A stretch of 64,000 nt of DNA, taken from Hydrogenophaga sp040372165. Lineage in GTDB: Bacteria > Pseudomonadota > Gammaproteobacteria > Burkholderiales > Burkholderiaceae_C. The stretch spans positions 1 to 64,000 of the forward strand of contig NZ_BAABWG010000003.1 in NCBI RefSeq assembly GCF_040372165.1, read 5' to 3'. How positions within the stretch are numbered: position 1 is the first letter of the stretch; each line of letters begins with the position of its first letter. The position numbers and the translations under genes were made by a program. This document shows, one piece after another, positions 1 to 9,436 of this stretch. The notes under the pieces are model-generated. The model saw nothing but the letters and a program-made list of their open reading frames with translations, was not told where the DNA came from and searched no databases.

Positions 1-3000
1 CACATCACGCGAGACGCGGGTGACCTTGGTGCTGGCCGTGCCGCCCCAGGTGTCGTACTTGTGCGAGTACTCGAAGCTGCGCACATGGCCGTTCTGGGCG
101 GTGGAGAGCGAGATGTTCTCGCCAGCGCGCAGGCTGGCGCCGCCACCGATGTTGCCCTGAACGCCCTGGGCCACGATGTTCTTGCCTGCGCTGATGCTCA
201 GGCCACCACCGATGTTGAGCTTGGTGCCGGTCTGGTTGAAGGTGGAGTCTTCGCTGCGCCACTTCGGCCCACGCGCACCTTCGGAGGACTGCGCATAGAT
301 GCGGCGCCCGGTGTCATAGGCCAGCAGCGAGAAGTTGCCGCCAGCGCTCAGGCGGGCGCTGCCGCCGGCGCTGATGGCGCCACCGATGATGACGGTGTCG
401 CCACCGCTGCGCATGCGCAGGTTGCGCTTGGCCGCGATGTCTCCCAGGATGCTGGTGAGGCCCCCACGCGCACGCAGGTCGATGTTGCGACCGTTGAGCG
501 AGCCCAGAATGTTGGTGATGTTGGTGGCGCTGATCTTGAGGTCTTTGCGGGCATTGAGGGTGCCGGTGTTGAACACGTCGCCGCTGAGCTTCATGTCAAT
601 CTTCTTGGCCGAGATCAGGCCAGCCTCCTGACGACCGGTTTTCTTGTCCACCAGTGCATAGAGCTGCGGCACCAGCACTTTCTGAACCTTGCCGTCGGGC
701 AGTTTCACGGTCTTCTCGACCAGCCAGACGATGTCGCTCGTGAGCGCGGCCATTTGCGCCTGGGTGAGCGCAATGCCGGGCTTGAGGCGGTATTTCTCCG
801 CGAATTCAGCGCCGGCTGTCAGCAGCGCACGGTATTGCTCTTCATCGTCGGTGAAGGTGCCCAGGAAGCGGCGGCCGGTGAGCTGCGCCACCTGCTCGCG
901 CACCAGCTTTTGCTCGTAGAAGCCGTCGCCCAAGCGTTGGGTGACCGTGGCCGGATCATGGCCCAGTTGCTCCAGCATGAAGCTGCTGCCGAGCCAGCGG
1001 CGCTCCATGGTGAACTCTGGGTCGGTTTCAACCAGATAGCCCGACGGCGCGCCCACGCGCAGCTGGAAGAGCGAGTTGTTGGGCAGCGCAATGCGCGGTG
1101 CCGGTGCATTGACGGAAGACGCGGCTGTGCTGCCAGCGCCGGAGACGGACGCAGCCGAAGCCACTCCACCAGGCATGGTGCGCACCACCACGCCCGGACC
1201 GGGGCGGCCCAGGCGGCCCGTGGGCGCCGTGGGCTGGTCATTGGTTTCCGTGCTGGTGTCGGCCGACTGCTCTGCCGTCTGGCTTTCCACTTCCACGGTG
1301 GCGGCAGCCCCTGGGCGGCGCGACCCGTGGTTGGGTGCCGTGTTGAACTTCACCGTCGAAGGAATCTCTTCGTACTGGGTTTGCTGTTCGAACACGCGGG
1401 TCTCTTCAGGCCCCTGAAAGCGGCGGTGGTGACGTTCCCAGTCGTACCACCGTTTCTCGGTCCAGGAGAGCTGGCGGGTGCCGACTTCGTCTACCGAGCG
1501 GGACTTGTAGCCGCTGATGTTTTGCAGGTCGCCACCGCGCACCGTGAGGTTGCCACCGACGATGATGCTGCTCTTGTCGTTGACCGTGCTCGCGGCATTG
1601 ATCTTGAGGTTGCCGCCCACGGAGAAGGAAGCCGGGTCGCTGCCGAAGGTGCCGCTCTCAGTGATGGTACGGGTGTAGCGGTCAATCCACCATTCCTGCG
1701 CACTGACTTGTTCGCTGCCATCGTTGGGCACGAAGTAGGCGTACTTCTGGTTGTCGTCGTCCCAGCGCCAGTCCATCTCGCCGTCGTTGGCGTTGAGCGG
1801 CGTGTCCGCGTAGGGGTGCGGACGGGGGTCGGCAGGGTTGCCTGTCAGGGTTTCGTCGACGACGAGGTATTCCACCACGTCCTCGGTGGTGGTGCGGTTG
1901 TAGGAGCGGCCATGGCCGTCCACGTTGGCGACGCTGCCAGCGTTGATGGTCACGTTGCCGAACACATCGACCTCGGCACTGCTGTTGACAAAGCCTCCGG
2001 CGGTGCCCTTGGCCTTGAGTTCATCATCGAGCGAGCCGCCCACACGCATGTCGCCCAGGGCGAGGATAAGCGCGCCGTCAGAGTTGGTGACGGCGCCCAC
2101 GCCAAAATCCAGATCTTCACGGCTGGCAATCACCGGTGCTTTGCCGCCGCTGGCGGCATTGGTCACGCTGCCGGCCGAGATGGCGATGTGGTCGCCATAG
2201 ATGCGCCCCGTGCCCCGGTTGTTCAGCGCGCCAGCCTGGATGAGGGTGAGGTTGCCGTTGATGAGGCCGTAGTTGGTCACAGCGCCGCCACGCACATCGA
2301 CCAGGCCGCCCCGGATGGCACCTGGCTGGCGGTTGCGCACGTTTGCGCCCGACACAGTGGTGACCTGCGAAGACTCCAGCGTGCCCGAGTTGTCCACGGA
2401 CCCGTCCGAGAACAACTCCAGGTTGTTGGCTGACTGGACGATGGAGCCATCACCGGAAGTGAAGTTGCCCGACAGCACCATGCGGGTGTCACCCTCTTCA
2501 ATGGCCATGCTGCCATCGCCTTGCTCGACCAGCTGGCCAGCATTGGCAATGGTGCCGTTGTTGACCATGCTGCGCGCGTCAAAGCTCAACGCGCCGTTGC
2601 TGGCGATGATGCCGTCGGTGCCATTGACCACATCCAGCGTTTTGCCGGCCACGTTGGTTTCGCCGTCAGGGTCGGCCAAGGGATCTTTGACGGTGAGCGT
2701 GGTGCCTGCAGAGAGCAGACCATCGGTGTTGTTGAGCGTGCCAGAGGCCTCGATGTTCACCGCTTCGGCAGCAATGATGCCGCCGCGCGTGTTGTCCAGG
2801 TCTTCGGTAGTGATGTCAATCTGGCGTGCCTGCATGCCGTTCACATCCAGCTCGTCATCAGGCAAACGGGTCTTGGTGTCGACGTTGAGGATGCTGCCAG
2901 CCTTGACCGTCAAGGTTTCTGACGAGGCGATCAGACCGTTATCGCTGTTGTCCAGTTGCCCGCCTTCGAGCAGCAGGTCCACGTTGGCCGCCGACTTGAT

Positions 3001-6000
3001 GTCACTGCCACGGTTGTCCAGGCTGCCTGCGGTGATGGAAACGCCATCCGCCGAAGCGATCTGGCTTCGCACCGGGTCGCCTGCGTCGTCGGTGGAGGCC
3101 GAGTTGTCGATATGACCGATGGCTTGAACGGCGAGGGTTTCTCCGGCCAGCATCTGGCCGCCACGGTTGGTCAGGCCCGGGGTGCCTTCGCCCCCAATGT
3201 CCACCGTGAGCGTGGTGCTGGCCTGGATGATGCCCTTGTCGTTGCTGAGCTGGCCCGAGCGAATACTCATGTCTTCGAAGGCCATGATGGTGCCTTCGGT
3301 GTTGTCCAGCGCGTTCCCGTTGGTCTCAATTGCAACGCGTTCGCCAGAGACGGTGGCGCCACTGACGTCGGTGGCGCCTGCCGTGGTGAGCGCGACGTTT
3401 CTCTCTGATTGCAACGCGCCGCCATTGAGGTCGAAAGCGCCTGCCACGTTGACCGCCACATCGCCAGAAACGCCGATGACGGTGGCCTTCTGCGCAGACA
3501 GGCTGCCTGCTTTCAGGTTCATGGCCTCGTTCGCGGCCAGCGTGGCCTCTGTGGCGGTGGCGTCTTCGCCCAGCGACAGGTCTGCGCTGTGCTGCGCCGT
3601 GACATTGGCGCCGTCGAGCTTGGCAGAGGCCGAGCCCAGGCTCAAGGATTGGCCCGCCGAGACGATGGCGTCCGTGCCGGACATGACGCCTGTCATGTCG
3701 ACCGTGACTTTGCCTAGACCGGAGAGATCTGCATCGTCGGCCAGCAGTTGGCCACCGCGAACCTCCAGGTCCCCTGCTGTGGCGACCAATGCGCCTGTGA
3801 CGTTGACTTGCTCTTCACCATCGAGCTGCAGCTTGCCGGCACCACTGTGCAGCACCAGGCCGTCGCTCATGTCGATGGATTGGGCATCGAATGCCAGGTG
3901 GGTCGCGTTGGCTTCCAGAACGATGCCGGCCGCATTGACCTTGCCGGAAACCGCCATGCGGGCATCATCGCCATCGCCGGTTTGCGTCACAACAGCGTTT
4001 TCTGCGGACCAGTCTTTTGCGGTCAAGGCAACCGCCTTGCCGCCCAGGTTGGCGTCCGGGGTGACCAGATCGCCAGCGGCATTGAGGCTCAGGCCATTGA
4101 CGGCTTGCAGCGAAGCACCAGTGGCCTCGATATCCCCCGCTGTGGCTTGCACATCGATCCGGTTGGAGACGATGACTTGGTCGCGCAGATGGACAGAACC
4201 CCCTTTGGCATCCAGTGCCTCGCCGGCCAAGGTGGTGCCTTGCAGGCTCACTTGGCCGGTTTCCGACTCTCCTGCATGCGCGGTGAGCACGCCTTCGCCC
4301 AGAAGCACATAGCCTTCTGTGTCCATGCCTGCGGCCAGCACTGCCGTATCGGTGGCGGTGACGGTGCCATCGGCAGCACTGGTTTGCAGATTCAAGTCCT
4401 TGCCCGATGCCATCAGGCCTTCAACGCCCACGGTTTGCCCCGCCGTCACGCTGGCGCCCTGTGCAGCGTAGGCTTGACCTGCGTTGGTGACGGCATCGCC
4501 CGCTTGCAGGTTCATGCTGCCGTCGGCCACCATCAGGCCCGGGTTCTCAATGCGTTGGCCGGCTTCCACATCGATGCCAGCACCACTGAAGATCTGGCCT
4601 TCGTTGATGAAAACGTCGGGTTTGGCGATGGTGATGCCGTTGTCGGCAGCCACAAAACCGGTGTTGGTGTTGACCACTTCAGTGCCGGCTTGCACAGCGA
4701 TGCTGCCATCCGCAATGAGCGTGCCGGCATTGGTCACGCCTTGCTCCGTCAGCAGACGAACGTCTTGCTGGCTTTCGATGGCGCCAGCGTTGGAGATGCC
4801 GTCGGGCGCGGAGATATGCACACTGCCCTGGACGATGACGCTGCCCTCGTTGTCAAAGCGCGAGCCCGACTGCAGATCGAGCAGGCCGCCCGCATTGAGC
4901 ATGCCGCTGTTCTGCACGTCACTCGCTTGCATGGACAAGGTATTGCCCGCGCCGATGTATCCGCTGTTGTTCAACGATTCGCTGGCGACGATGGTGGCAT
5001 CCGTCCCCGCGAGCAATGCGCCACTGTTGTCGACGCTGGTGGCGGTGATGGTCGCGGACTGACCAACATCGATGAAGCCAGGGTTGTTCAGCGCACCGGG
5101 GGTGGAGACCTCCAGATGCCCGCCGGAGCGAATCGTCCCTTCGTTGTTGATGTCTCGGCCGGCCTGTACGTTCGCGTTGCCTTCGGCGAACAAAGTGCCG
5201 CTGTTGTCCACTTTGCCAGCCGTCTGAATATCGGCATCGCCATCGGCGCCCAAGGCGCCCGAGTTGACCAGATCACCCCGTGTATTGAGCGTCAAGCCTT
5301 TGGAGCCGGCTTGCACCGCGCCCGCGTTGCGCACGCCGACGCCCGCCTCGGTGCCCACCAGCGTGATCTTGCCTGCGTACATGCCACCCAGGCGGGACAC
5401 GTCCAGCGAGAAGCTGGGGCGCGAGCCTGATGCAGCGGCTGAGCTGATCTGGTCGTGGTGATCGGCATCGATCTTGTTGGTGCCGGTGACCACTTGCAGG
5501 TCTTTGGCGTGCAAGGGGCCATTGACCTCCACTGCACGGGCCAGAATGCCGGTGTAGTCCGTCAGGGATGCGTCAAAACCAAGCTCCCCAATGGTGATCT
5601 TGCCGCCGCTGACGGTGTAGCTGCGCAGGTCGCCGCCGCTCATCTCCACCTGACCGGTGGTGAGCGTGGCACGCGAGGCATTGATGAAGCCACTGCCGTT
5701 GACGCTCAGGCCCGCCGGGTTGGCAACGACGATCTCTGCACGCTGGCCGGCAATCTCCACATAGCCATTGATCTGGCTGGGGTTGTTGCTGTTGACTTGC
5801 AGCAGAATCACGCGGGCTTCGCCCTGGCCCAGCCAAGGGTTGCCTTGCACCCAGCCACCCAGCTGTGTCTCGACGTTGGTGCGGCTGTTGTTGACGACTG
5901 CGCCCTGGCGGTCGACATCCATTTGAGAGAGCTGGTTTCGCGAGACGCCAGCACCGCTGGGCGTGGTGATGTTGATTTGCGGCAGGCCGTTGGCGGTGTT

Positions 6001-6285
6001 GAGCACCGTGGGCCGCTCGGCACCCGGCGCATTGCGGTCCGAGCGGATTTGCGCCATGGCGTTGATGGGCGTCAGCATGGTCTGCGCCAGCATGGCCGAG
6101 AGCGCCACGGTGTTGACCGCGCGAACGGTGAACGAAGGTCCCCGTACAGCTTTCACCACCTCACTGGCCTTGCTCTCGCCTCGCCCGGCAGAGCCACCCT
6201 TGCCCGCGCCTTTGGCTGTTTCAGCCACCAGCATCATGCAACCACGCGCCTTGTTGAAGACCTTGCGTCCCGTACCCTTGTTCAT
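1..6285 (-). CDS. Filamentous haemagglutinin-like TpsA exoprotein, N-terminal part (gene runs off the left edge)
   Basis: This is the secreted partner of a two-partner (type Vb) secretion system. The frame is open from ATG at 6285, preceded by AGAGGG, to the window edge, giving 2095 codons with no stop. The N-terminus has the extended signal peptide pattern (MNKGTGRKVFNKARG, then MMLVAE), with a hydrophobic segment near residues 55-70. A TPS/haemagglutination activity domain follows at about residues 85-330. It contains QINGYVEIAGQRAEIVVANP (NPAG at about 189) and NPWL near 149, which stand where FHA has its NPNG and NPNL motifs. The rest is repetitive beta-helix sequence rich in Gly, Asn, Ser and Thr. 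The cognate TpsB lies 206 bp upstream on the same strand. The C-terminus, which would tell an adhesin from a contact-dependent inhibition toxin, is outside the window. Family assignment is firm; the effector function is unknown. Confidence 0.93.
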   Translation of the reverse strand, partial: MNKGTGRKVFNKARGCMMLVAETAKGAGKGGSAGRGESKASEVVKAVRGPSFTVRAVNTVALSAMLAQTMLTPINAMAQIRSDRNAPGAERPTVLNTANGLPQINITTPSGAGVSRNQLSQMDVDRQGAVVNNSRTNVETQLGGWVQGNPWLGQGEARVILLQVNSNNPSQINGYVEIAGQRAEIVVANPAGLSVNGSGFINASRATLTTGQVEMSGGDLRSYTVSGGKITIGELGFDASLTDYTGILARAVEVNGPLHAKDLQVVTGTNKIDADHHDQISSAAASGSRPSFSLDVSRLGGMYAGKITLVGTEAGVGVRNAGAVQAGSKGLTLNTRGDLVNSGALGADGDADIQTAGKVDNSGTLFAEGNANVQAGRDINNEGTIRSGGHLEVSTPGALNNPGFIDVGQSATITATSVDNSGALLAGTDATIVASESLNNSGYIGAGNTLSMQASDVQNSGMLNAGGLLDLQSGSRFDNEGSVIVQGSVHISAPDGISNAGAIESQQDVRLLTEQGVTNAGTLIADGSIAVQAGTEVVNTNTGFVAADNGITIAKPDVFINEGQIFSGAGIDVEAGQRIENPGLMVADGSMNLQAGDAVTNAGQAYAAQGASVTAGQTVGVEGLMASGKDLNLQTSAADGTVTATDTAVLAAGMDTEGYVLLGEGVLTAHAGESETGQVSLQGTTLAGEALDAKGGSVHLRDQVIVSNRIDVQATAGDIEATGASLQAVNGLSLNAAGDLVTPDANLGGKAVALTAKDWSAENAVVTQTGDGDDARMAVSGKVNAAGIVLEANATHLAFDAQSIDMSDGLVLHSGAGKLQLDGEEQVNVTGALVATAGDLEVRGGQLLADDADLSGLGKVTVDMTGVMSGTDAIVSAGQSLSLGSASAKLDGANVTAQHSADLSLGEDATATEATLAANEAMNLKAGSLSAQKATVIGVSGDVAVNVAGAFDLNGGALQSERNVALTTAGATDVSGATVSGERVAIETNGNALDNTEGTIMAFEDMSIRSGQLSNDKGIIQASTTLTVDIGGEGTPGLTNRGGQMLAGETLAVQAIGHIDNSASTDDAGDPVRSQIASADGVSITAGSLDNRGSDIKSAANVDLLLEGGQLDNSDNGLIASSETLTVKAGSILNVDTKTRLPDDELDVNGMQARQIDITTEDLDNTRGGIIAAEAVNIEASGTLNNTDGLLSAGTTLTVKDPLADPDGETNVAGKTLDVVNGTDGIIASNGALSFDARSMVNNGTIANAGQLVEQGDGSMAIEEGDTRMVLSGNFTSGDGSIVQSANNLELFSDGSVDNSGTLESSQVTTVSGANVRNRQPGAIRGGLVDVRGGAVTNYGLINGNLTLIQAGALNNRGTGRIYGDHIAISAGSVTNAASGGKAPVIASREDLDFGVGAVTNSDGALILALGDMRVGGSLDDELKAKGTAGGFVNSSAEVDVFGNVTINAGSVANVDGHGRSYNRTTTEDVVEYLVVDETLTGNPADPRPHPYADTPLNANDGEMDWRWDDDNQKYAYFVPNDGSEQVSAQEWWIDRYTRTITESGTFGSDPASFSVGGNLKINAASTVNDKSSIIVGGNLTVRGGDLQNISGYKSRSVDEVGTRQLSWTEKRWYDWERHHRRFQGPEETRVFEQQTQYEEIPSTVKFNTAPNHGSRRPGAAATVEVESQTAEQSADTSTETNDQPTAPTGRLGRPGPGVVVRTMPGGVASAASVSGAGSTAASSVNAPAPRIALPNNSLFQLRVGAPSGYLVETDPEFTMERRWLGSSFMLEQLGHDPATVTQRLGDGFYEQKLVREQVAQLTGRRFLGTFTDDEEQYRALLTAGAEFAEKYRLKPGIALTQAQMAALTSDIVWLVEKTVKLPDGKVQKVLVPQLYALVDKKTGRQEAGLISAKKIDMKLSGDVFNTGTLNARKDLKISATNITNILGSLNGRNIDLRARGGLTSILGDIAAKRNLRMRSGGDTVIIGGAISAGGSARLSAGGNFSLLAYDTGRRIYAQSSEGARGPKWRSEDSTFNQTGTKLNIGGGLSISAGKNIVAQGVQGNIGGGASLRAGENISLSTAQNGHVRSFEYSHKYDTWGGTASTKVTRVSRDV

Positions 6286-6415
6286 CTCAATCCCTCTTTG
6301 CGTCTTGCGGCTCTCTCTGCCGCAGATTTTGGTTTTTTGGCCTGCGCTCGTTCACCCTTTCCTAGCGGGCTGAATCGGCACGAATGGTTTTTTGAAACTG
6401 GCTCTATTCCGTTTT

Positions 6416-6439
6416 GCTGTTCTGCTGTTCTGCTGTCCT
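6416..6439. repeat. Tandem 8-bp repeat, three copies, between tpsB and tpsA
   Basis: Three adjacent octamers, GCTGTTCT, GCTGTTCT and GCTGTCCT, lie in the 206-bp gap between the TpsB stop and the TpsA start. The last copy differs by one base. The repeat is in the transcribed leader if the two genes form one operon. Whether copy number varies cannot be seen from one sequence. Confidence 0.6.
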
Positions 6440-6491
6440 GCTTTCCAGTGGCCCGCTGTGGTGGGCCACCGCTGCAGTCAGGCGTCTACGA

Positions 6492-8198
6492 TCAGAACGC
6501 GCGGTAGAGCATGAAGCCCCAGACCGACGAGTCCGCCTTGAGCTCTGGTGGTTTGCTGATGGGCTTGCCCCAGAAGACATCGAACTGGGTACCGGCCCAC
6601 TGACCTCTCCAGCCAATGGCCGCGCCCACCAATCGCGTCCCTGACAGTGCCAAGGCTGAAGGGCCGGAGACCCGACCGGCATCAAGGCCCAGGTAGACTT
6701 GCGTTCCGTCCAGCAACCATGGGCTGGCGGTCACAAAGTCGTTGCGCAGCAGAAAGCCGCGCTCTGCTGTGATGGACGCCGAGCTGTCAAAGCCCCGCAC
6801 GGTGTAGCGGCCACCAATGCTGAAGCGATCCTGCGGCGTCAGTGGCGTGTGATGGAACTGTGTTTTGAAACTACCGCTGTATGTCCAGCCACCGGCCGAT
6901 TCGGTGATGGGTGCTTGCAGGCGCAAGCCCAGGGTGGTCAAACGGTATTGGCTGGTGCCTTCGCCATAGGGCTCTTCAGGTGCTTCAAGGCTGCCCAGCG
7001 CTTTGATGCCTTGGCGATACTGGACATCAGCGGTCACTGTCGCCTTGTCCCAGTAGAGGCGATGTGAGAGGACTGCCTCAACCGATGTGACTGCACGGCG
7101 CTGCACCAGAATCTCGGTGTCGTCAATGTAGTTGCGTGACGTGCGGCGCTGCAGGCCAACGCTGGCCGTTGTGACGTTTCTGCTGTCACGCCACAGGACG
7201 CGCGACGCATTGAGGGAGAAGTTGCTGCCCTCGCCCGAGTATTCATAGTTGTCAAAAGCACCGAGCACCGTCTGGTGGTACTGGTTGACGCTGCCATTCG
7301 CAGAGAACAACCAATATCCGTAGGGAATGGAATAGTGCAAGGTCAGGCTTTGTGAGCCTTTGGGCGAAGGGCCATCGCCGCCACCCAAGGCACGGCTGTA
7401 AGTGGCATAGGCCAGATCGCTTTGCCCCAACGGGTTGTCCAGCGAAGCCGTGAAGCTGCTCTGGAATTTTCCGGTCGCGTCGCTGCCGGCATCGTCCACC
7501 GACACGCCAAAGCGCCATTGCTTGTCCTGGCGCCACTTCAGCTGCAACTCGCTCTCGCCCGGACGCGTGCCCGGCGCAATCTGAATGTCGGCGTCGGCCG
7601 TGGGAACGCGCTTGAGGTTCTCCAAGGCCTGCTCAACATCCCGCAGATTGAGCAGATCACCCACATCAGCGGGCATGGCTGCACCGAAGTTGACGCCCGA
7701 CGCATCTCCGCTGTTGAGTTTTTCGATACGGCCGGCAATCGGGAAGAACTGCAGGTTGCCGGACGCAATGTTCTGATTCTGGACGATGACGCGCGTGGTC
7801 ACATAGCCGCGCTCCATGATGGCGTTCTGCAGACGCTTTTGCAGAAGATTGATGCTGTTAACGCCCAGGCAACGGCCGATCGGGTTGTCATCACCTTCCG
7901 GGCCCGTCACAGCGCTCAAGGCAAAGGAAAACTCGTCGGCATCAGGGCCCACCAGTTGTACCGACTGGATGGCAAAGCATGGTGATTCACCATCCACCAG
8001 CCGGCCAGCATCATCCTCGCGCAAATCGGCAGGCGCGGGTGCTCGCTGCGGCGCTTGCAGCGCCTTGAGCGCTTCTTCGCGCTCTTGCTGGCGAATCAGT
8101 TCTTGTGATGGGTCAGGCAGGGCGTCCTGCGCCCAAGCCTGCCCAATGTTGATCATGGCAGCTGTCAGACACAGCGCCACCTTTCTGGCTTGTCCCAC
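6492..8198 (-). CDS. TpsB outer-membrane transporter, ShlB/FhaC/HecB family
   Basis: This is the Omp85-superfamily pore that exports the TpsA encoded just downstream. A GTG start at 8198 is preferred: AAGGGAGG lies five bases upstream, and it puts a clean signal peptide (VGQARKVALCLTAAMINIGQAWA, cut before QDALPD) at the N-terminus. An ATG at 8258 would add 20 residues and destroy that signal. The resulting protein is about 568 aa, normal for TpsB. A POTRA domain follows at about residues 50-140, then the 16-strand barrel. The conserved VRGF motif is visible in RYTVRGFDSS near residue 470. The chain ends in Phe (MLYRAF), as outer-membrane barrels do. The pair tpsB-tpsA is in the common order and probably cotranscribed. 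Confidence 0.92.
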   Translation of the reverse strand: MGQARKVALCLTAAMINIGQAWAQDALPDPSQELIRQQEREEALKALQAPQRAPAPADLREDDAGRLVDGESPCFAIQSVQLVGPDADEFSFALSAVTGPEGDDNPIGRCLGVNSINLLQKRLQNAIMERGYVTTRVIVQNQNIASGNLQFFPIAGRIEKLNSGDASGVNFGAAMPADVGDLLNLRDVEQALENLKRVPTADADIQIAPGTRPGESELQLKWRQDKQWRFGVSVDDAGSDATGKFQSSFTASLDNPLGQSDLAYATYSRALGGGDGPSPKGSQSLTLHYSIPYGYWLFSANGSVNQYHQTVLGAFDNYEYSGEGSNFSLNASRVLWRDSRNVTTASVGLQRRTSRNYIDDTEILVQRRAVTSVEAVLSHRLYWDKATVTADVQYRQGIKALGSLEAPEEPYGEGTSQYRLTTLGLRLQAPITESAGGWTYSGSFKTQFHHTPLTPQDRFSIGGRYTVRGFDSSASITAERGFLLRNDFVTASPWLLDGTQVYLGLDAGRVSGPSALALSGTRLVGAAIGWRGQWAGTQFDVFWGKPISKPPELKADSSVWGFMLYRAF

Positions 8199-8552
8199 CA
8201 GATCCTCCCTTTGACACTTCTCTACACGCGGCATCGCGGCCGCTCCCCATGTGTCCAATTGTAGTCAGGTGAAACTTTTTCTACACCATTCGGACAAGGG
8301 ATAACCCGAACTGTTACCACTTTCCGTTGAACCGCCACAACAGGCCTGGCCGGTACGCCAATGAACGGTCAAAGAGCGAGGACAAGCGGTTGAATTGTTC
8401 GGGTGGAGACAGCGCTGCGAAAAAGAAAGCACGCCTCAGGCAGCGACACATCCGGAATACGACAAGGCCTGACCACCTCGCGCCTTCGAGCGTGGTTATC
8501 GCAGTGAAGAAGCCAGCAGAGAACCGAAGAAGGCGCTTCGCGACCTGATCGT
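8199..8552. other. Non-coding interval upstream of tpsB
   Basis: This 354-bp stretch separates the pyrF stop from the tpsB start. Both genes are on the minus strand, so it should hold the tpsB promoter. The AT-richer part at about 8255-8320 is the likeliest place. Short frames on both strands have no recognisable similarity, ribosome-binding site or family motif, so I call no gene here. Confidence 0.5.
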
Positions 8553-9398
8553 TCAGGCCGTCTTCGCCTGCTGCAACACCTCACGCGTGCGCAGCGCCTC
8601 TGCCCTTGCCGCCTGTGCAAAGTCCTCCCCTCTGGAGGCATAAAGCACCGCGCGGGATGAGTTGACGATGACGCCGCCGGTGGTGTTGCCGCTGGCGTCT
8701 GTGCGATGGCCGGCTTTGATGGTGGCCATGGCGTCGCCGCCTTGCGCACCCACACCGGGAATGAGCAGCGGCAGTGTGGGTGCGAGTTCGCGCACGCGCT
8801 CGATCTCGTTGGGGTAAGTGGCACCCACCACCAGGCCAAGCTGGCCATTGAGGTTCCACGGGCCCTGGGCCAAGCCGGCAATGTGTTCGTACAGGCGTGG
8901 CTGGCCGTCGACTTCGGCCAGGCGCTGGTTCTGGAAGTCGTCACCGCCGGGGTTGGAGGTGCGGCACAGCAGGAACGCGCCTTTGCCTTCGTACTTCAGG
9001 TAGGGCTGCACTGAGTCAAAACCCATGAAGGGCGAGAGCGTCACGGCGTCGGCGCCGTAGCGTTCAAACGCTTCCACCGCGTATTGCTCAGCCGTGCTGC
9101 CGATGTCGCCGCGTTTGGCGTCGAGGATGACGGGGACATGCGGCGCAGCGCTGCGCATGTGTTTCATCAGGCGCTCGAGCTGGTCTTCGGCGCCGTGGGC
9201 AGCGAAGTAGGCGATTTGCGGCTTGAAAGCGATCACGGCGTCGGCCGTGGCGTCGACGATGGCGGCGCAGAAGTCGTAAATCTTGCTGGCATCGCCTTTG
9301 AGCGCAGCAGGAAAACGCTTGGGGTCAGGGTCCAGACCCACACACAGCATGGAACCGTTCTGGCGCTCTGCGGCCAGCAGCATGTCGATGAATGTCAT
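8553..9398 (-). CDS. pyrF: Orotidine 5'-phosphate decarboxylase
   Basis: The enzyme decarboxylates OMP to UMP, the last step of pyrimidine nucleotide synthesis, in the cytoplasm. The protein is 281 aa from ATG 9398 and matches the longer (type 2, mycobacterial-like) branch of the family. LCVGLDPDPKRFP is at residues 18-30, and the catalytic Lys-Asp region DAKRGD is at 93-98. The phosphate-binding end LLIPGVGAQGGD is near residue 230. An upstream in-frame ATG at 9485 would add 29 residues with no family counterpart, so it was not used. It stands alone: the neighbouring glycosylase gene ends 38 bp upstream on the same strand and is metabolically unrelated. Confidence 0.95.
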   Translation of the reverse strand: MTFIDMLLAAERQNGSMLCVGLDPDPKRFPAALKGDASKIYDFCAAIVDATADAVIAFKPQIAYFAAHGAEDQLERLMKHMRSAAPHVPVILDAKRGDIGSTAEQYAVEAFERYGADAVTLSPFMGFDSVQPYLKYEGKGAFLLCRTSNPGGDDFQNQRLAEVDGQPRLYEHIAGLAQGPWNLNGQLGLVVGATYPNEIERVRELAPTLPLLIPGVGAQGGDAMATIKAGHRTDASGNTTGGVIVNSSRAVLYASRGEDFAQAARAEALRTREVLQQAKTA

Positions 9399-9436
9399 GC
9401 CCTGATTGTAAGTTTGCCGGGCGCGCACGGCGCAGC

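Noticed and set aside
61..6507. Several long plus-strand open frames (up to 790 codons) over the left 6.5 kb
   Set aside because: They are antisense shadows of the GC-rich TpsA gene. The minus-strand frame reads as a haemagglutinin with signal peptide and TPS domain, while the plus-strand products have biased composition and no family features.
8327..8548. A 73-codon plus-strand frame between pyrF and tpsB
   Set aside because: No ribosome-binding site, no family match and a highly charged composition typical of random GC-rich DNA.
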